64,000 nt of DNA. Source: an uncultured Prevotellaceae bacterium. Lineage in GTDB: Bacteria > Bacteroidota > Bacteroidia > Bacteroidales > Muribaculaceae. The DNA lies in contig CALGGO010000035.1 in the NCBI GenBank assembly GCA_937916085.1, positions 53,506 to 117,505 of the forward strand, read 5' to 3'. Under the pieces are notes generated by a model that made no database searches, was not told the origin of the DNA, and saw only the letters and a program-made list of their open reading frames with translations. Every line of letters begins with the position of its first letter. Position 1 is the first letter of the stretch. A program made the translations under genes and the position numbers. Positions 42,453 to 52,106 of this stretch are shown one piece after another.

Positions 42453-45400
42453 TCACTTGACGATTGCTTTTGCCGAAGTGGTGGTGCCGTCGGTGTAGCG
42501 GGTCACGATGATGTTCACGCCACGGAATGGACGGTCGCTCACCTGTCCTGCCACGTTGACATACTGGCGGCTCTCAACAGTCTTGCCGTTCTCTACAGCA
42601 ATACCCTCGATGCCTGTGGTGTTGTCAACATAGATGGTGAGCTTGGCATATTGGCTCTTGCCCTTTTGGGTAGCGCCAACAATCATCACTCGGCTACTTT
42701 GGTCAACCTTGGCGTTGATGTTGAGCACTCCGTCTTCGCCAACAGCCACGTCAAGACCGTCGCTCTCGATGTCGCGCTGAGCTGCCTCGCCCAGGTCTTC
42801 AAGGGTGTAGGTGACGGTAGAGCCGTCGTTCTCGATGGTGAAGATGTTCTTCAGGTCAAGCTCCCAGTTGCCCACTTTGTAGTAGAGAATCTGGTTATCG
42901 ACGAGGTCGCGCTCGCAACCGAAGTCGTCCATGGCGAAATAGGCGGCGGTGTTCAGACCATACTGGCCCTTGTCGCTGCCGTCCATTGCGAAGCGAACCT
43001 TTGTGACTTTGCCTAAAGCGCGGAGATCCATCCACTGCCAAGTGTCGAGGATGTAGTGGTCAAGAGCGTTGCTGCTGCGGTAGTCGGCAAGGTAGAACTC
43101 TACTGTGCTCGTCTGGCTGTCGCCGTTGAATCCGGTGGCAGTAACCTTGAACCAGTCTCCTTCCTTAAATGCTGTGGCAAAGCCGTCGCCCACTGCCATG
43201 CCATTGTAGGCGTAGGCGGTGTTGCTCACGTAGGCACCATTTATGATGTCGCCATCGACACTGTTGGTGACCTCTACAAACTGTCCTTCGGGGAAGGCGA
43301 TGCAGAAGTTGCTTGAGCCGTTGTGCCCCTCGCCCACTGCGCTGTGCCACTGGTCGGCAAGAGTGGTATAGTTAGTAGCGGTCTCGTTGCTCAATGAGTA
43401 ACCGTACCAGTAGTTGTAGCTTGGCCAAGCTCCGTTGTTGAAGTAATAGGAGCCGCTGTAGAATCCGTCCTCAACTGTCATAGCTGTGGATGGGTCGTAT
43501 GCCCAGTGGCTCTCCTCATTGAGGTAATTGTCGTCCATAGTGGCAACCACAGCGTCGCCTATCACGCGCACGCCGGTCTTAGCGTTGACGGTCTGGCCGT
43601 CGGCACTGGTCACGGTGAGGCGGAAGCCGTAAGAGTATTCTGGAGTCACACTTAGTGTAGCCTCATTGCCCACAACCTCGTTCATCTGGTCGCGCCATTC
43701 GTATGTGTAAGGCTCGTCGCCACCAGTCACTACAGGAGTGATGGTAGCGGTTTCGCCAGCATTGATGGTGGCAGCCACCTTGTTGAGAGTGGCGGTGAGA
43801 GGCTCAATGTGACGCAGAGTGGTGAACTCCTCGGTCTCCACCACGTCGCTCTGCTCGCCCAGTGCGCTCACTACCATAAGGTAAGCTTTGTAGGTGGTGT
43901 TTGGAGTAAGGTCGGCAAGAGCGGTATTCACCTCGGTGTCGGCAGTGATGTCCACGCCATCGGTTGCCAGCAGGTCGTCGGCAGTAACAGCCTTGATCAT
44001 TGGTGCTCCCGAGGGTGTCTCGCTAACCTCTTCTACCATGTAGTAGAGCTTGCCGCCCACACTCCACTTGCTCTTGATGGTAGCAGAGGTCTCGGTGATG
44101 TCGTTAACAGTGGGATAGCCCTCGGCAATCTCTGGTTTCTCAACGACAACCTCGGCAAACTCATAGGCTCCCACTGTAGGAGTCTCGGCATCGCGCTGCT
44201 GACCGTCGGCATCGGTAGTGATGAAGTCAACTGGCAAGCCCATGTTAAGGTTGCCTGCGCTCATCAGGTGCAGGTCAACGTCGCTCATGAACTCGGCTTG
44301 TTCAGCGATATTGCCGCTGTTGCCATCCAAGCCGTTGAAGGCATCGATATCGGTATCGACAAGAATAGTCTCACCCCAGAATGCGTTGTTCACAAACTTA
44401 GCTTTGCCAGCCACATTGTTGTGGACGAACATGGCTGGGCTGCTGGTGGTGTTCTGGAACAAGTTGTTCTGTAAGTAGATGCCCTCGTAAGAAATTGGAT
44501 TGCGTGTAGCGGCATAGTAGGCGTAGCCACCATTGCCGGCGATGCGCACGGTGTTGTTGTAGAGCGAAATGTACTTCTGGTCGGCATCCATCTCAATGCC
44601 TGCGCTGCTGTTGCTTGGCGAATTGGTGATATTTATCACGTTGTTGTAAACCAAGATGGGTTGCTCGGCAGTGCCGTAGCTCTCGCCACGCAGCTGAATA
44701 CCGCCGCTGTAATAGGTTGTGCTACTTGTGACCTTGTTACCGACGATAACGGCATTACCGCGCACACGATTAAGGTCAAGGCCCCAGTATCCAGTCTTTT
44801 GTAGAGTTGACTGATAGATAGTGTTGTTCTCTATCACCATGTCGTCCTCATCATAGACGTAGATGCCCTTAGAACCCTCATTAACGGTGTTGCCACGCAC
44901 TACGAGACCTTTCTCACGAGTGAGTGCCACGTAGTTGGTGCCACCCAGTGCAAATCCCATGTAACCACCCTCGAGGAGGTTGTTCTCGAAAGTTGCATAG
45001 TCGTTGTTGGTCTTGTCTTCGCTACCTGCCGAAGTCTTCACCAGATAGATGCCGCTGTAGCCGCTGGTCACCGGTGTAGCCTTCACATAGCAGTCGCGCA
45101 GAGTGAAGTGACGGCTACGGTCGAAGATTTGAACCACATAGTTGTATTCACTCTCCTTAGCAGGGATGAAACTCATCTTTTCGAGAGTGACATAGGGAGT
45201 GTTCTCGATGAATACCACGCCTTTCTTGTAAGACGAAGAGCCAGGCATGTATTCCGAGCTTCCCGAACCTGCCACAATCACGTTGTCGCGATTGCCGCTG
45301 AGGCTGGTGAAGGTGATGGTGTTCTGCTCGCTGGCTCCAGGAATTGCTGCGAACCAAATGTTCTCGGCATAGTTTCCATCCTCCACTTGGAACGTCACAG

Positions 45401-48400
45401 CGCCCTCAACACCACCTTGCAGAGCGGCGATTGCCTCGGCAAATGTGGCGTAGGTGGCTTGGTCGCTTGTGCCGATGATGTAGTTTCCCTTGATACCGGT
45501 CTTGATGGTGCGTTGAGCAGCCTCGCCAGTAACCTCAGTCTCGTTCTCATCAACGGTTAGAGCCGTAACCTGAGCAGTAACGGCATTGCCGGCAGTAGCT
45601 TCCTCGGCGATGTCGTAGGTGAGCCACAGATAGTAGTCACCATTCTCAGTAATTGCCAGTGGGTCGTCGAGAGTGATAACGTTCTCGCCATCGACAACGG
45701 TGGTTGCGGTAGCGAGCAGGTTGTCAGCACTGAATGTGGCATTGTGAGCAGTGTAGTAGAGATTGGCGGCAGCGATGTCGGTGCTGCTGCCAGTGTTGAA
45801 CTTAACGGCAGCGATGTTGATAGGATTCTTGTCGCCGCTCACGTTAATCTTCACTTGCTGCATCACATTGTCTTGCGAGTTGCGCATCACGTCATCGGTA
45901 GTGTTGGCAACTGTAATCGACTCGATGGTGAAAGGAGTCTTCTCATGCAGACTTGCCTCAATTTCCCATCCGTCGAGGGTCGAAGCGGTGGTGTTGGCCT
46001 CGAAACGCACTGTGAGGCAGCCATCCTCGGCCTTGCTCACGAGGTCGTGAGGACCAGTAGTGGTGGTGTAGCCAGTGACGGTGCCCAGGATATTGTCGGC
46101 ATTCACGCCACGACCGCTATAAACATACATCTTGCCCGAGCCAATCGAGAAAGTGCTCTTAGTGTCGATTTGAACAGAGCTATTCTCGCGTCCGGGAACA
46201 AAGATTACGGTGCCCTTGAAGCCCATAGTGAGCTTGCCGTTAGGTCCTCCGTCGTCGTAGAACATGAGAGGCTCGGTAACGATAATCTCATTCTCGCCTT
46301 CTTCCATGTTATACATATACTTAACCACGCGGTAGCCCTCTGGGTCGCCGTTCTCAACAGTGGTCTCCACACCTGCGGCATCAACTATAGCAGTGAGCTT
46401 AGCGTCTATGACTGCTTCGGCAGGAGCGTCGGCCTTTATGCCAACTGTTACCCAGAAGTAGTTGTTGCCCTCGGCGAGCTCACGTTCACCATCGATTTCT
46501 ACAGCGCTCGTCTCGGGGTTCTCAATCGAACCAAAGGCAACGGCTGTCTCGCGGTCGTTGGTGTTGTTGTAATATACTGTAACATTGTTGATGCTCTCTT
46601 GAGAGTCCTTAAGGTCTAGTTTCACGGTCTTGAGAACCTTTAGCGAGAGTGTGCCCTCGGTGGCGATGTTGAAGTCGATGAGTGCTGCGTCGCTGGCGCC
46701 AACAGCCAGCACGTCGGTGCTGGTTTGGTTAACGGTAACACTCTCGATGGTCATGTCGTGGTTTTGGAAAGGCTGAACGGTCGCCATCCAACCGGTGCCG
46801 GCATAATAGCTGCTAGTTGTCTTAGGGTTGAATCGGATGGTGAGTGAGCCGTCAGCGCTCTGAGAACGGAGCACAGTGCCAGGACCCGTTGAGCTTTGAC
46901 TTGCATCTTGCAGGCTCCACAGCAGGTTGGTGCTGTTGACCTCAGTGCCGCTGTAAATCTCATATACTGCCTTAGTGCCGTAGCTCGAATTAGAGTAATA
47001 TACGTCGAATGCCGAGAAGTCGATTTGTGCCACTGTGCCTGCCTGGGCAGGGGTGAAGGTCACGATGTAGTCGGTGTCAACGGTCTCATACTTTCCGCTG
47101 AAGCCCTCGGTGTTGGTAAAGGTCCACGGACCGCTGATGATGTGGCTGTGCGAGCCTTGAGTGGCACGGCAGATGTTGTTGACGGTGCGTGTGGCGCTCA
47201 CTGCGGCTTCGGGAGCATGACTGGTCTCGCCCACAAGCACATTGTCGAGCGATAGGGTGATTTGCTCGCCATTCTGTGCCTCATTGTTGAGGTCGAGCAC
47301 GATGGCTACATAATTGTGCCCCTCGATGAGCTCCTTCTCGCCACTGATGGTGATGCTAGTGCTGGTAACGTCCACTTCGCCAAATGGGGTGGTGGTTGCA
47401 AACTCGTTCTTCTTACCTAAATAATAGGCGCGTGCGCGCGCGATGTTCTTAACATCGGCGGCGGTGAGGTTGATGCCATTGAGGCTGAGAGGATTTGCTG
47501 TGTTATCGGTCAGCACGTCGATGACGAGCATCTGCACGTTGGTCTCGCCTGCGCTAACGGTAGCTGTAGAAGCTGCCTCGCCACTAACGCCAGCAAGCGT
47601 CATGTCGCCAGGCAGGAACTGGCTAACCAGTGCCTCCCAACCGCTCTTGGGATAACCTGCGGTACTCTTGAGATAAACGGTCATCGAGCCATCGTCGGCA
47701 GTAGATTTCACGATTTCAGGCTCATCGAGTAGGGAAGTGATGAGGTTTGCCTCGTTCACTTCGCGTCCATTATAGAACTTGAACACGTCATTGTATCCAA
47801 CGGTCGAAGTGTTGAAAAGCTCTAGTTTAGAGAAGTCTATCTTGATAGCATTGCCCTCGGTTGCGGGAACAAATGTGATTTGTCCCTCAAAGCCCTGGGT
47901 GATGTTGCCATCCTTTCCTCCGTCGTCATAGAAATTGTAGGGCACATCGCCCACGGTGATGACTTGTGGAGTAGTGGAGATGAGCGCGATAGCGGGCTTG
48001 GCTACTGCCACTGGAGTGCTGGCGGTGAACGTGGTCACACCGTCGGGCATGCCTGTGGTGGCAATCTTGGTAATCTCGATTGCCGCCTGTGCTCCAGGCA
48101 CCGCGTCGCCCAAAAATTCGCCGGCGATAGAGAACTGGTTGGTGCCTTCGGTCAATAGCTGGTTGAGGCTGAATGTGTAGCCGTCGCCATCGGCTGTCAC
48201 GGTGGCTTCGAGGGCGGTAGCACCCTTGAACGAGGCTTGCGAACCAGCATAGAGGCGCAGCTGCAATGGGTCGATGGCATCCTCGTTGGTTGTAGCCTTG
48301 AAGGTGATGCCGGTCACGTTGTCGGCATTCATCACGCCGGTGGCGGTAACCTGTGCAGTGGCGAAGTTGATGCCCTCGGTGGCGGTGGTGCTGGCATCCA

Positions 48401-48983
48401 CATTGTCGTAGTTGCTCGCCGCGCCGGTCACGGTCATATCTTCGAGGGTGATACATTTCACTGTCGCCTTCCAGCCGTCAATGGCTTTGGCATAGCGGTA
48501 GAGGTAACCCACCGAGATGATGCCCGAGGCATCGGTGGCGGTGTAGGTGAGGTTCTCGTAGGTGCCGTCGAGCTTCTCTAGCACGTTGCCGCTGGGCAAT
48601 GTGGAAGAAGCGTTGACGCCACTTGTTGAGGTGGCATAGCTGAACGTCCCATCGGGGTCGGGGTCGCCAGCATACACGTTCACGTAAGCAGGCCAGCTGG
48701 TGCCGTCGTTGCGCACGTCAAGGCGCTCGAAGGTGAGCTGGATAGCCATCCCCTCGGCGGGCTTGAACACGGTGAGCGACTGCGAGTTGTTGCTGCTCGA
48801 CGATGAGATGCCCTGATAACCGTTCATGTCGTAGAAGGTAATCACCTCGTCGGCAGCAACCTCGATGGTCTGCTTGCCAAATTGCAGCTGATTGACGGTG
48901 CGGTCGGCATGTGCGGGCAGAGCCATAGCCACTAGCACCATCGTCAGCACAAAAGTTTTTGAAAGTAAACTTAGTTGCTTCAT
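42453..48983 (-). CDS. Giant secreted multidomain surface protein (2176 aa)
   Basis: Signal peptide (VLVAMALPAHA), then four units of a CUB-like module and a BNR_assoc_N-like (sialidase-associated) beta domain. The CUB-like cores are near residues 52 (ITFYDMNGYQG), 351 (YNFYDDGGKDG), 625 and 911 (LMFYDDGGPNG); the paired domains carry patterns such as NPINIAAVKFNTGSSTDIAA and GDYYLWLTYDI. A right-handed beta-helix covers about 1170-1605 (GIYVYDEDDMVIENNTIYQS), followed by a fibronectin-III domain (about 1620-1720), a PKD/Ig-like domain (about 1725-1810), DUF4465 (about 1818-2020) and a C-terminal segment ending VNVAGQVSDRPFRG, consistent with a T9SS-type sorting region. Likely a surface or secreted binding protein; beta-helix could be enzymatic (polysaccharide lyase-like) but no catalytic residues are assigned. 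It is the first gene after a cobalamin riboswitch. Confidence 0.8.
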   Translation of the reverse strand: MKQLSLLSKTFVLTMVLVAMALPAHADRTVNQLQFGKQTIEVAADEVITFYDMNGYQGISSSSSNNSQSLTVFKPAEGMAIQLTFERLDVRNDGTSWPAYVNVYAGDPDPDGTFSYATSTSGVNASSTLPSGNVLEKLDGTYENLTYTATDASGIISVGYLYRYAKAIDGWKATVKCITLEDMTVTGAASNYDNVDASTTATEGINFATAQVTATGVMNADNVTGITFKATTNEDAIDPLQLRLYAGSQASFKGATALEATVTADGDGYTFSLNQLLTEGTNQFSIAGEFLGDAVPGAQAAIEITKIATTGMPDGVTTFTASTPVAVAKPAIALISTTPQVITVGDVPYNFYDDGGKDGNITQGFEGQITFVPATEGNAIKIDFSKLELFNTSTVGYNDVFKFYNGREVNEANLITSLLDEPEIVKSTADDGSMTVYLKSTAGYPKSGWEALVSQFLPGDMTLAGVSGEAASTATVSAGETNVQMLVIDVLTDNTANPLSLNGINLTAADVKNIARARAYYLGKKNEFATTTPFGEVDVTSTSITISGEKELIEGHNYVAIVLDLNNEAQNGEQITLSLDNVLVGETSHAPEAAVSATRTVNNICRATQGSHSHIISGPWTFTNTEGFSGKYETVDTDYIVTFTPAQAGTVAQIDFSAFDVYYSNSSYGTKAVYEIYSGTEVNSTNLLWSLQDASQSSTGPGTVLRSQSADGSLTIRFNPKTTSSYYAGTGWMATVQPFQNHDMTIESVTVNQTSTDVLAVGASDAALIDFNIATEGTLSLKVLKTVKLDLKDSQESINNVTVYYNNTNDRETAVAFGSIENPETSAVEIDGERELAEGNNYFWVTVGIKADAPAEAVIDAKLTAIVDAAGVETTVENGDPEGYRVVKYMYNMEEGENEIIVTEPLMFYDDGGPNGKLTMGFKGTVIFVPGRENSSVQIDTKSTFSIGSGKMYVYSGRGVNADNILGTVTGYTTTTGPHDLVSKAEDGCLTVRFEANTTASTLDGWEIEASLHEKTPFTIESITVANTTDDVMRNSQDNVMQQVKINVSGDKNPINIAAVKFNTGSSTDIAAANLYYTAHNATFSADNLLATATTVVDGENVITLDDPLAITENGDYYLWLTYDIAEEATAGNAVTAQVTALTVDENETEVTGEAAQRTIKTGIKGNYIIGTSDQATYATFAEAIAALQGGVEGAVTFQVEDGNYAENIWFAAIPGASEQNTITFTSLSGNRDNVIVAGSGSSEYMPGSSSYKKGVVFIENTPYVTLEKMSFIPAKESEYNYVVQIFDRSRHFTLRDCYVKATPVTSGYSGIYLVKTSAGSEDKTNNDYATFENNLLEGGYMGFALGGTNYVALTREKGLVVRGNTVNEGSKGIYVYDEDDMVIENNTIYQSTLQKTGYWGLDLNRVRGNAVIVGNKVTSSTTYYSGGIQLRGESYGTAEQPILVYNNVINITNSPSNSSAGIEMDADQKYISLYNNTVRIAGNGGYAYYAATRNPISYEGIYLQNNLFQNTTSSPAMFVHNNVAGKAKFVNNAFWGETILVDTDIDAFNGLDGNSGNIAEQAEFMSDVDLHLMSAGNLNMGLPVDFITTDADGQQRDAETPTVGAYEFAEVVVEKPEIAEGYPTVNDITETSATIKSKWSVGGKLYYMVEEVSETPSGAPMIKAVTADDLLATDGVDITADTEVNTALADLTPNTTYKAYLMVVSALGEQSDVVETEEFTTLRHIEPLTATLNKVAATINAGETATITPVVTGGDEPYTYEWRDQMNEVVGNEATLSVTPEYSYGFRLTVTSADGQTVNAKTGVRVIGDAVVATMDDNYLNEESHWAYDPSTAMTVEDGFYSGSYYFNNGAWPSYNYWYGYSLSNETATNYTTLADQWHSAVGEGHNGSSNFCIAFPEGQFVEVTNSVDGDIINGAYVSNTAYAYNGMAVGDGFATAFKEGDWFKVTATGFNGDSQTSTVEFYLADYRSSNALDHYILDTWQWMDLRALGKVTKVRFAMDGSDKGQYGLNTAAYFAMDDFGCERDLVDNQILYYKVGNWELDLKNIFTIENDGSTVTYTLEDLGEAAQRDIESDGLDVAVGEDGVLNINAKVDQSSRVMIVGATQKGKSQYAKLTIYVDNTTGIEGIAVENGKTVESRQYVNVAGQVSDRPFRGVNIIVTRYTDGTTTSAKAIVK

Positions 48984-49189
48984 AGTTAATTAATTATGTT
49001 AATAAAATCGTCATCACACTCTACTCTCGGTGAAACGACGAAACACAATGAAGCAACCGCTTCAAGCAGTAGTGAAATAGTGGAGTAGTTTGGCATAGCC
49101 CAACTATTAACTCTTAACTATTAGCTCTTAACTAACAATATGTGTTCCTGCTCTAATTCCACGAGAGCATGAATTTCTTAACGACAACG
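48984..49189 (-). promoter_or_regulatory. Leader between riboswitch and giant gene
   Basis: About 205 bases with no reading frame. Minus-strand hairpins GCTCT...AGAGC (about 49149-49167) and GAAGC-GGTT-GCTTC (about 49043-49056), plus tandem aactattaactcttaact words at 49101-49136. These could form the expression platform, but no clear terminator with a T-run was seen. Confidence 0.4.
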
Positions 49190-49382
49190 TGGCAGGTCTT
49201 CTGGCTCATTCCCGTCGCTCGCCTTGGGGCCTTCCCACCAATATACTGGCAGTGGCCGGATTTTATGGAAAAACGGCAAGCGACATGTTGTGGGGAAAAT
49301 ACAGCAGCGGGTTCTGCCCAGGAGTCTCACCTGTGTTCCCTTTTCAGCCACCAGTGGAGCGGGTGCTCATAGTGGCCACCAC
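49190..49382 (-). ncRNA. Cobalamin (B12) riboswitch
   Basis: Read on the minus strand: the core GCTGAAAAGGGAACACAGGT, then GAGACTCCTGGGCAGAACCC and GCTGCTG; after a variable arm, GCCACTGCCAGTATATTGGT, GGGAAGGC, and the 3' end GAATGAGCCAGAAGACCTGC. These are the hallmark conserved blocks of adenosylcobalamin-class riboswitches in the correct order and spacing. Transcription would start near 49387, just before it. The first downstream gene on this strand is the 2176-residue protein. Riboswitches of this class normally reduce expression when B12 is plentiful. Confidence 0.94.
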
Positions 49383-49393
49383 ATTATCACGCT

Positions 49394-49402
49394 GCAAAGG
49401 TA
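49394..49402 (-). promoter_or_regulatory. Promoter -7 box for the riboswitch transcript
   Basis: TACCTTTGC on the minus strand; predicted transcription start about 7 bases on, at the edge of the riboswitch. Confidence 0.65.
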
Positions 49403-49494
49403 TAAACTTTTTTTGTTGTAAAAAAGGAATTGAGGGAATAAAATGAAAAATAGCCTGCCTGCCGAGAGTTTTTTGCCACCGTGCAGCTGTTATA

Positions 49495-49612
49495 TCAAAC
49501 AACAATAACAACAAGCTAACAACAAGCACAACAAATAATTTTATGTTGTTTAAGTTGTTGGAAAGTTGTGATAGTTGTTTTATATAACCTAAAAAGTTGT
49601 TTGATATAACCC
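49495..49612. repeat. TTGTTGTTT element, second copy
   Basis: Shares aacaacaagctaacaacaag-type words, gttgtgatagttgttttata (49567-49586) and gttgtttgatataaccc with the element at 42110-42310, same orientation. Confidence 0.6.
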
Positions 49613-49625
49613 GAGGCTGGAACAC

Positions 49626-49663
49626 AAAAAGCGCCTCCACTGTGGTGGGTGGAAGCGCCTTTG
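49626..49663 (-). terminator. Terminator of fumarase
   Basis: On the minus strand GGCGCTTCCAC ... GTGGAGGCGC followed by TTTTT; the stem has one bulge. About 30 bases after the stop, with attcagc words (49666-49692) between. Confidence 0.65.
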
Positions 49664-49692
49664 ATTCAGCATTCAGCATTCAGCATTCCGCA

Positions 49693-51336
49693 TTACTTAA
49701 GTGGGCATCGTGGCTTGATTTGCTTGAAGAAGTCGTTGCCCTTGTCATCAACGAGGATGAAGGCGGGGAAGTCTTCGACCTCGATTTTCCAAATCGCCTC
49801 CATGCCGAGTTCGGGATATTCCACACACTCGATGCTCTTGATGTTGTTCTGCGCCAGGATGGCTGCTGGTCCGCCAATGCTGCCCAGGTAGAAGCCGCCA
49901 TGCTTCTTGCAGGCGTCGGTAACGGCTTGCGAACGGTTGCCCTTGGCGAGCATGATGAGGCTGCCGCCGTGGTCTTGGAACTCGTCAACGTAGGGGTCCA
50001 TGCGTCCTGCTGTGGTGGGACCCATCGAGCCGCATGCCATGCCGGCAGGTGTCTTGGCGGGACCTGCGTAGTAGATGGGATGGTCCTTGAGGTACTGTGG
50101 CATGCCCTCGCCGGCGTCGAGGCGCGCCTTAATCTTGGCGTGAGCGATGTCGCGGCCCACGATGATGGTGCCGTTAAGGCTCAGACGGGTGCTCACGGGA
50201 TATTGGCTCAAAATCTTGCACACCTCGCTCATGGGCTGGTTGAGGTCAATCTTCACTGCATCGCCCTCGCCAGCCTCGCGCAGCTCGGCAGGAATCAGCT
50301 CGGCGGGGTTGTCGTCGAGTTTCTCAATCCAGATGCCGTCGCGGTTGATTTTTGCCTTGATGTTGCGGTCGGCACTGCAGCTCACACCCAGACCAATGGG
50401 GCAGCTGGCACCGTGGCGTGGCAAGCGCACCACACGCACGTCGTGGGCAAGGTACTTGCCGCCAAATTGTGCGCCGAGCCCAATGTTCTGCGCCTCCTCA
50501 AGCAGCTGCTTCTCAAGCTCGATGTCACGGAAGGCGCGGCCTGTCTCGTCGCCAGTGGTGGGCAGCTCATCGTAGTAGTGGGTGGAGGCGAGCTTCACGG
50601 TGAGCAGGTTCTTCTCGGCACTGGTGCCGCCAATCACGATGGCGATGTGGTAAGGCGGACAAGCGGCGGTGCCCAGCGATTTCATCTTCTCCACGAGGAA
50701 GGGGATGAGGGTGCCGGGGTTTTGGATGCGGGCTTTGGTCTCTTGATAGAGGTAGGTCTTGTTGGCGCTGCCGCCACCTTTTGTAACGCACAGGAACTTG
50801 TACTCCATGCCTTCGGTGGCCTCGAGGTCGATTTGCGCGGGCAGGTTGCAGCGGGTGTTCACCTCGTCAAACATGGTGAGGGGAGCGTTTTGCGAGTAGC
50901 GCAGGTTCTCCTCGGTATAGGTCTTGAAAACACCCAGCGAGAGCGCTTCCTCGTCGCAGAAGCCGGTCCACACCTGCTGACCCTTCTCGCCGTGGATGAT
51001 GGCGGTGCCGGTGTCTTGGCACAGAGGCAGCTGACCCTTCACCGAGGTCTCGGCGTTGCGCAAGAAGGTGAGTGCCACATATTTGTCGTTCTCGCTCGCC
51101 TCGGGGTCGCTGAGGATTTTAGCTACCTGCTCGTTGTGAGCACGGCGCAGCATGAACGACACGTCGCGGAAGCACGCATTGGCGAGCATCGTCAACGCCT
51201 CGGGCTCCACTTTCAGGATGGGCTTGCCCTCAAATTCACTCACGCTCACATAATCTTTGGTGAGCAGATAATACTCGGTCTTGTCTTCCCCAAGCTGAAA
51301 CATGGGGGCATACTTAAACTCAGGTGTGTTAGCCAT
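49693..51336 (-). CDS. fumA: Class I fumarate hydratase (iron-sulfur)
   Basis: A 547-residue two-domain enzyme interconverting fumarate and malate. Iron-sulfur ligands are Cys in LPLCQDTGTA (about residue 105), TAACPPYHI and ASCPIGLG. Also KGGGSANKTYL in the N-terminal domain and AGPAKTPAGMACGSMGPTTA in the C-terminal swivelling domain. The enzyme is oxygen-sensitive, fitting an anaerobe. It complements the fumarate reductase operon 8 kb away. Confidence 0.95.
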   Translation of the reverse strand: MANTPEFKYAPMFQLGEDKTEYYLLTKDYVSVSEFEGKPILKVEPEALTMLANACFRDVSFMLRRAHNEQVAKILSDPEASENDKYVALTFLRNAETSVKGQLPLCQDTGTAIIHGEKGQQVWTGFCDEEALSLGVFKTYTEENLRYSQNAPLTMFDEVNTRCNLPAQIDLEATEGMEYKFLCVTKGGGSANKTYLYQETKARIQNPGTLIPFLVEKMKSLGTAACPPYHIAIVIGGTSAEKNLLTVKLASTHYYDELPTTGDETGRAFRDIELEKQLLEEAQNIGLGAQFGGKYLAHDVRVVRLPRHGASCPIGLGVSCSADRNIKAKINRDGIWIEKLDDNPAELIPAELREAGEGDAVKIDLNQPMSEVCKILSQYPVSTRLSLNGTIIVGRDIAHAKIKARLDAGEGMPQYLKDHPIYYAGPAKTPAGMACGSMGPTTAGRMDPYVDEFQDHGGSLIMLAKGNRSQAVTDACKKHGGFYLGSIGGPAAILAQNNIKSIECVEYPELGMEAIWKIEVEDFPAFILVDDKGNDFFKQIKPRCPLK

Positions 51337-51384
51337 AAGAAAAAACGGTTATGTTAGTTATTTTTTATTATTTATTCCAACAAT

Positions 51385-51393
51385 GCAAAGGTA
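51385..51393 (-). promoter_or_regulatory. Promoter -7 box for fumarase
   Basis: TACCTTTGC on the minus strand, 49 bases before the ATG. Confidence 0.65.
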
Positions 51394-51427
51394 GTGCTTT
51401 TTTAGATATAACACAAATTTTTCGTGA

Positions 51428-51525
51428 CACGGTTTCGTGAGGCACTGCCTCACGACCTTCCAACCGATTGTGCTTGCCTTTTAAGCTACAAGGATCGCAA
51501 TCGGTTAGCTGGTAACGAGGTACCG
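51428..51525. repeat. Two nested hairpins, probable small palindromic element
   Basis: TCGTGAGGC-ACT-GCCTCACGA (51435-51455) is a perfect stem. Next, AACCGATTG (about 51464-51472) pairs with CAATCGGTT (about 51501-51509), with cctt...aagg in the loop. No gene. It could end the SH3 gene transcript or be an element remnant. Confidence 0.5.
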
Positions 51526-51546
51526 CCTTGCGATAGTGGTAGTGGG

Positions 51547-51969
51547 TTAGCGTCTTCTCTTTTTTGAGGTGTTTTTGCTATTTTTATTCTTGTTGTTTTT
51601 TGTATTCTTGGTGATTTTAATGTTCTTGTTGTTTTTAGTGCTCTTGTTGGTTTTCTTTGTCACGCTGGGGGTGGTGCCTTCGGGGCGCATGTATTGCGTT
51701 GCTACCCATCCCTGGTCGTAGCCGCGCTCATGATAGGCGTTGACGCGCGCATAACCGTTCTTGGTGGGCCCCACATACATCATCCTGGAGCCTTTATAGA
51801 GGAAAACGGGTCGTCCTTCTTTAGGACCAAAGCTGTAGGTGACAGGCTCGTAGCTCTTTCCTGGACCTATCCTGAGATACACGCTGTTGCCAGTACACAC
51901 ATAGTATTTCTGTGCGTCCATCGCCACAAAAGCGAAGAACATCAATGAGATTAAAATAAGACGTTTCAT
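51547..51969 (-). CDS. Exported SH3-like protein with Lys/Asn-rich tail
   Basis: A 140-residue protein: signal peptide MKRLILISLMFFAFVAMDAQ, then one SH3-type domain (YYVCTGNSVYLRIGPGKSYE ... GWVATQYMRPEG, about 21-97), a fold that binds cell-wall peptides. The last 40 residues are almost only Lys, Asn, Thr and Arg, encoded by near-tandem codons, giving a very basic tail that may bind anionic surfaces or nucleic acid. Confidence 0.7.
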   Translation of the reverse strand: MKRLILISLMFFAFVAMDAQKYYVCTGNSVYLRIGPGKSYEPVTYSFGPKEGRPVFLYKGSRMMYVGPTKNGYARVNAYHERGYDQGWVATQYMRPEGTTPSVTKKTNKSTKNNKNIKITKNTKNNKNKNSKNTSKKRRR

Positions 51970-52067
51970 AGCAGTTTAATTAATTAGTTATTAGATGATA
52001 ATGATTATTGATGACAAAATTATGAATATAATTTTATTTTTCCAAGTAATAATCCTCAAAAAATGAT

Positions 52068-52076
52068 TATCTTTGC
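52068..52076 (+). promoter_or_regulatory. Promoter -7 box
   Basis: TATCTTTGC, 30 bases before the DUF2027-Smr gene. Confidence 0.65.
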
Positions 52077-52106
52077 ACTAATCAATAATAACAAAACGAA
52101 AGAATT

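Noticed and set aside
49169..49446. Three short plus-strand frames around 49.2-49.4 kb
   Set aside because: They lie antisense to the riboswitch and have no protein-like conservation pattern.
49597..51357. Long plus-strand reading frame opposite fumarase
   Set aside because: Antisense shadow of a well conserved gene; no recognisable domain.
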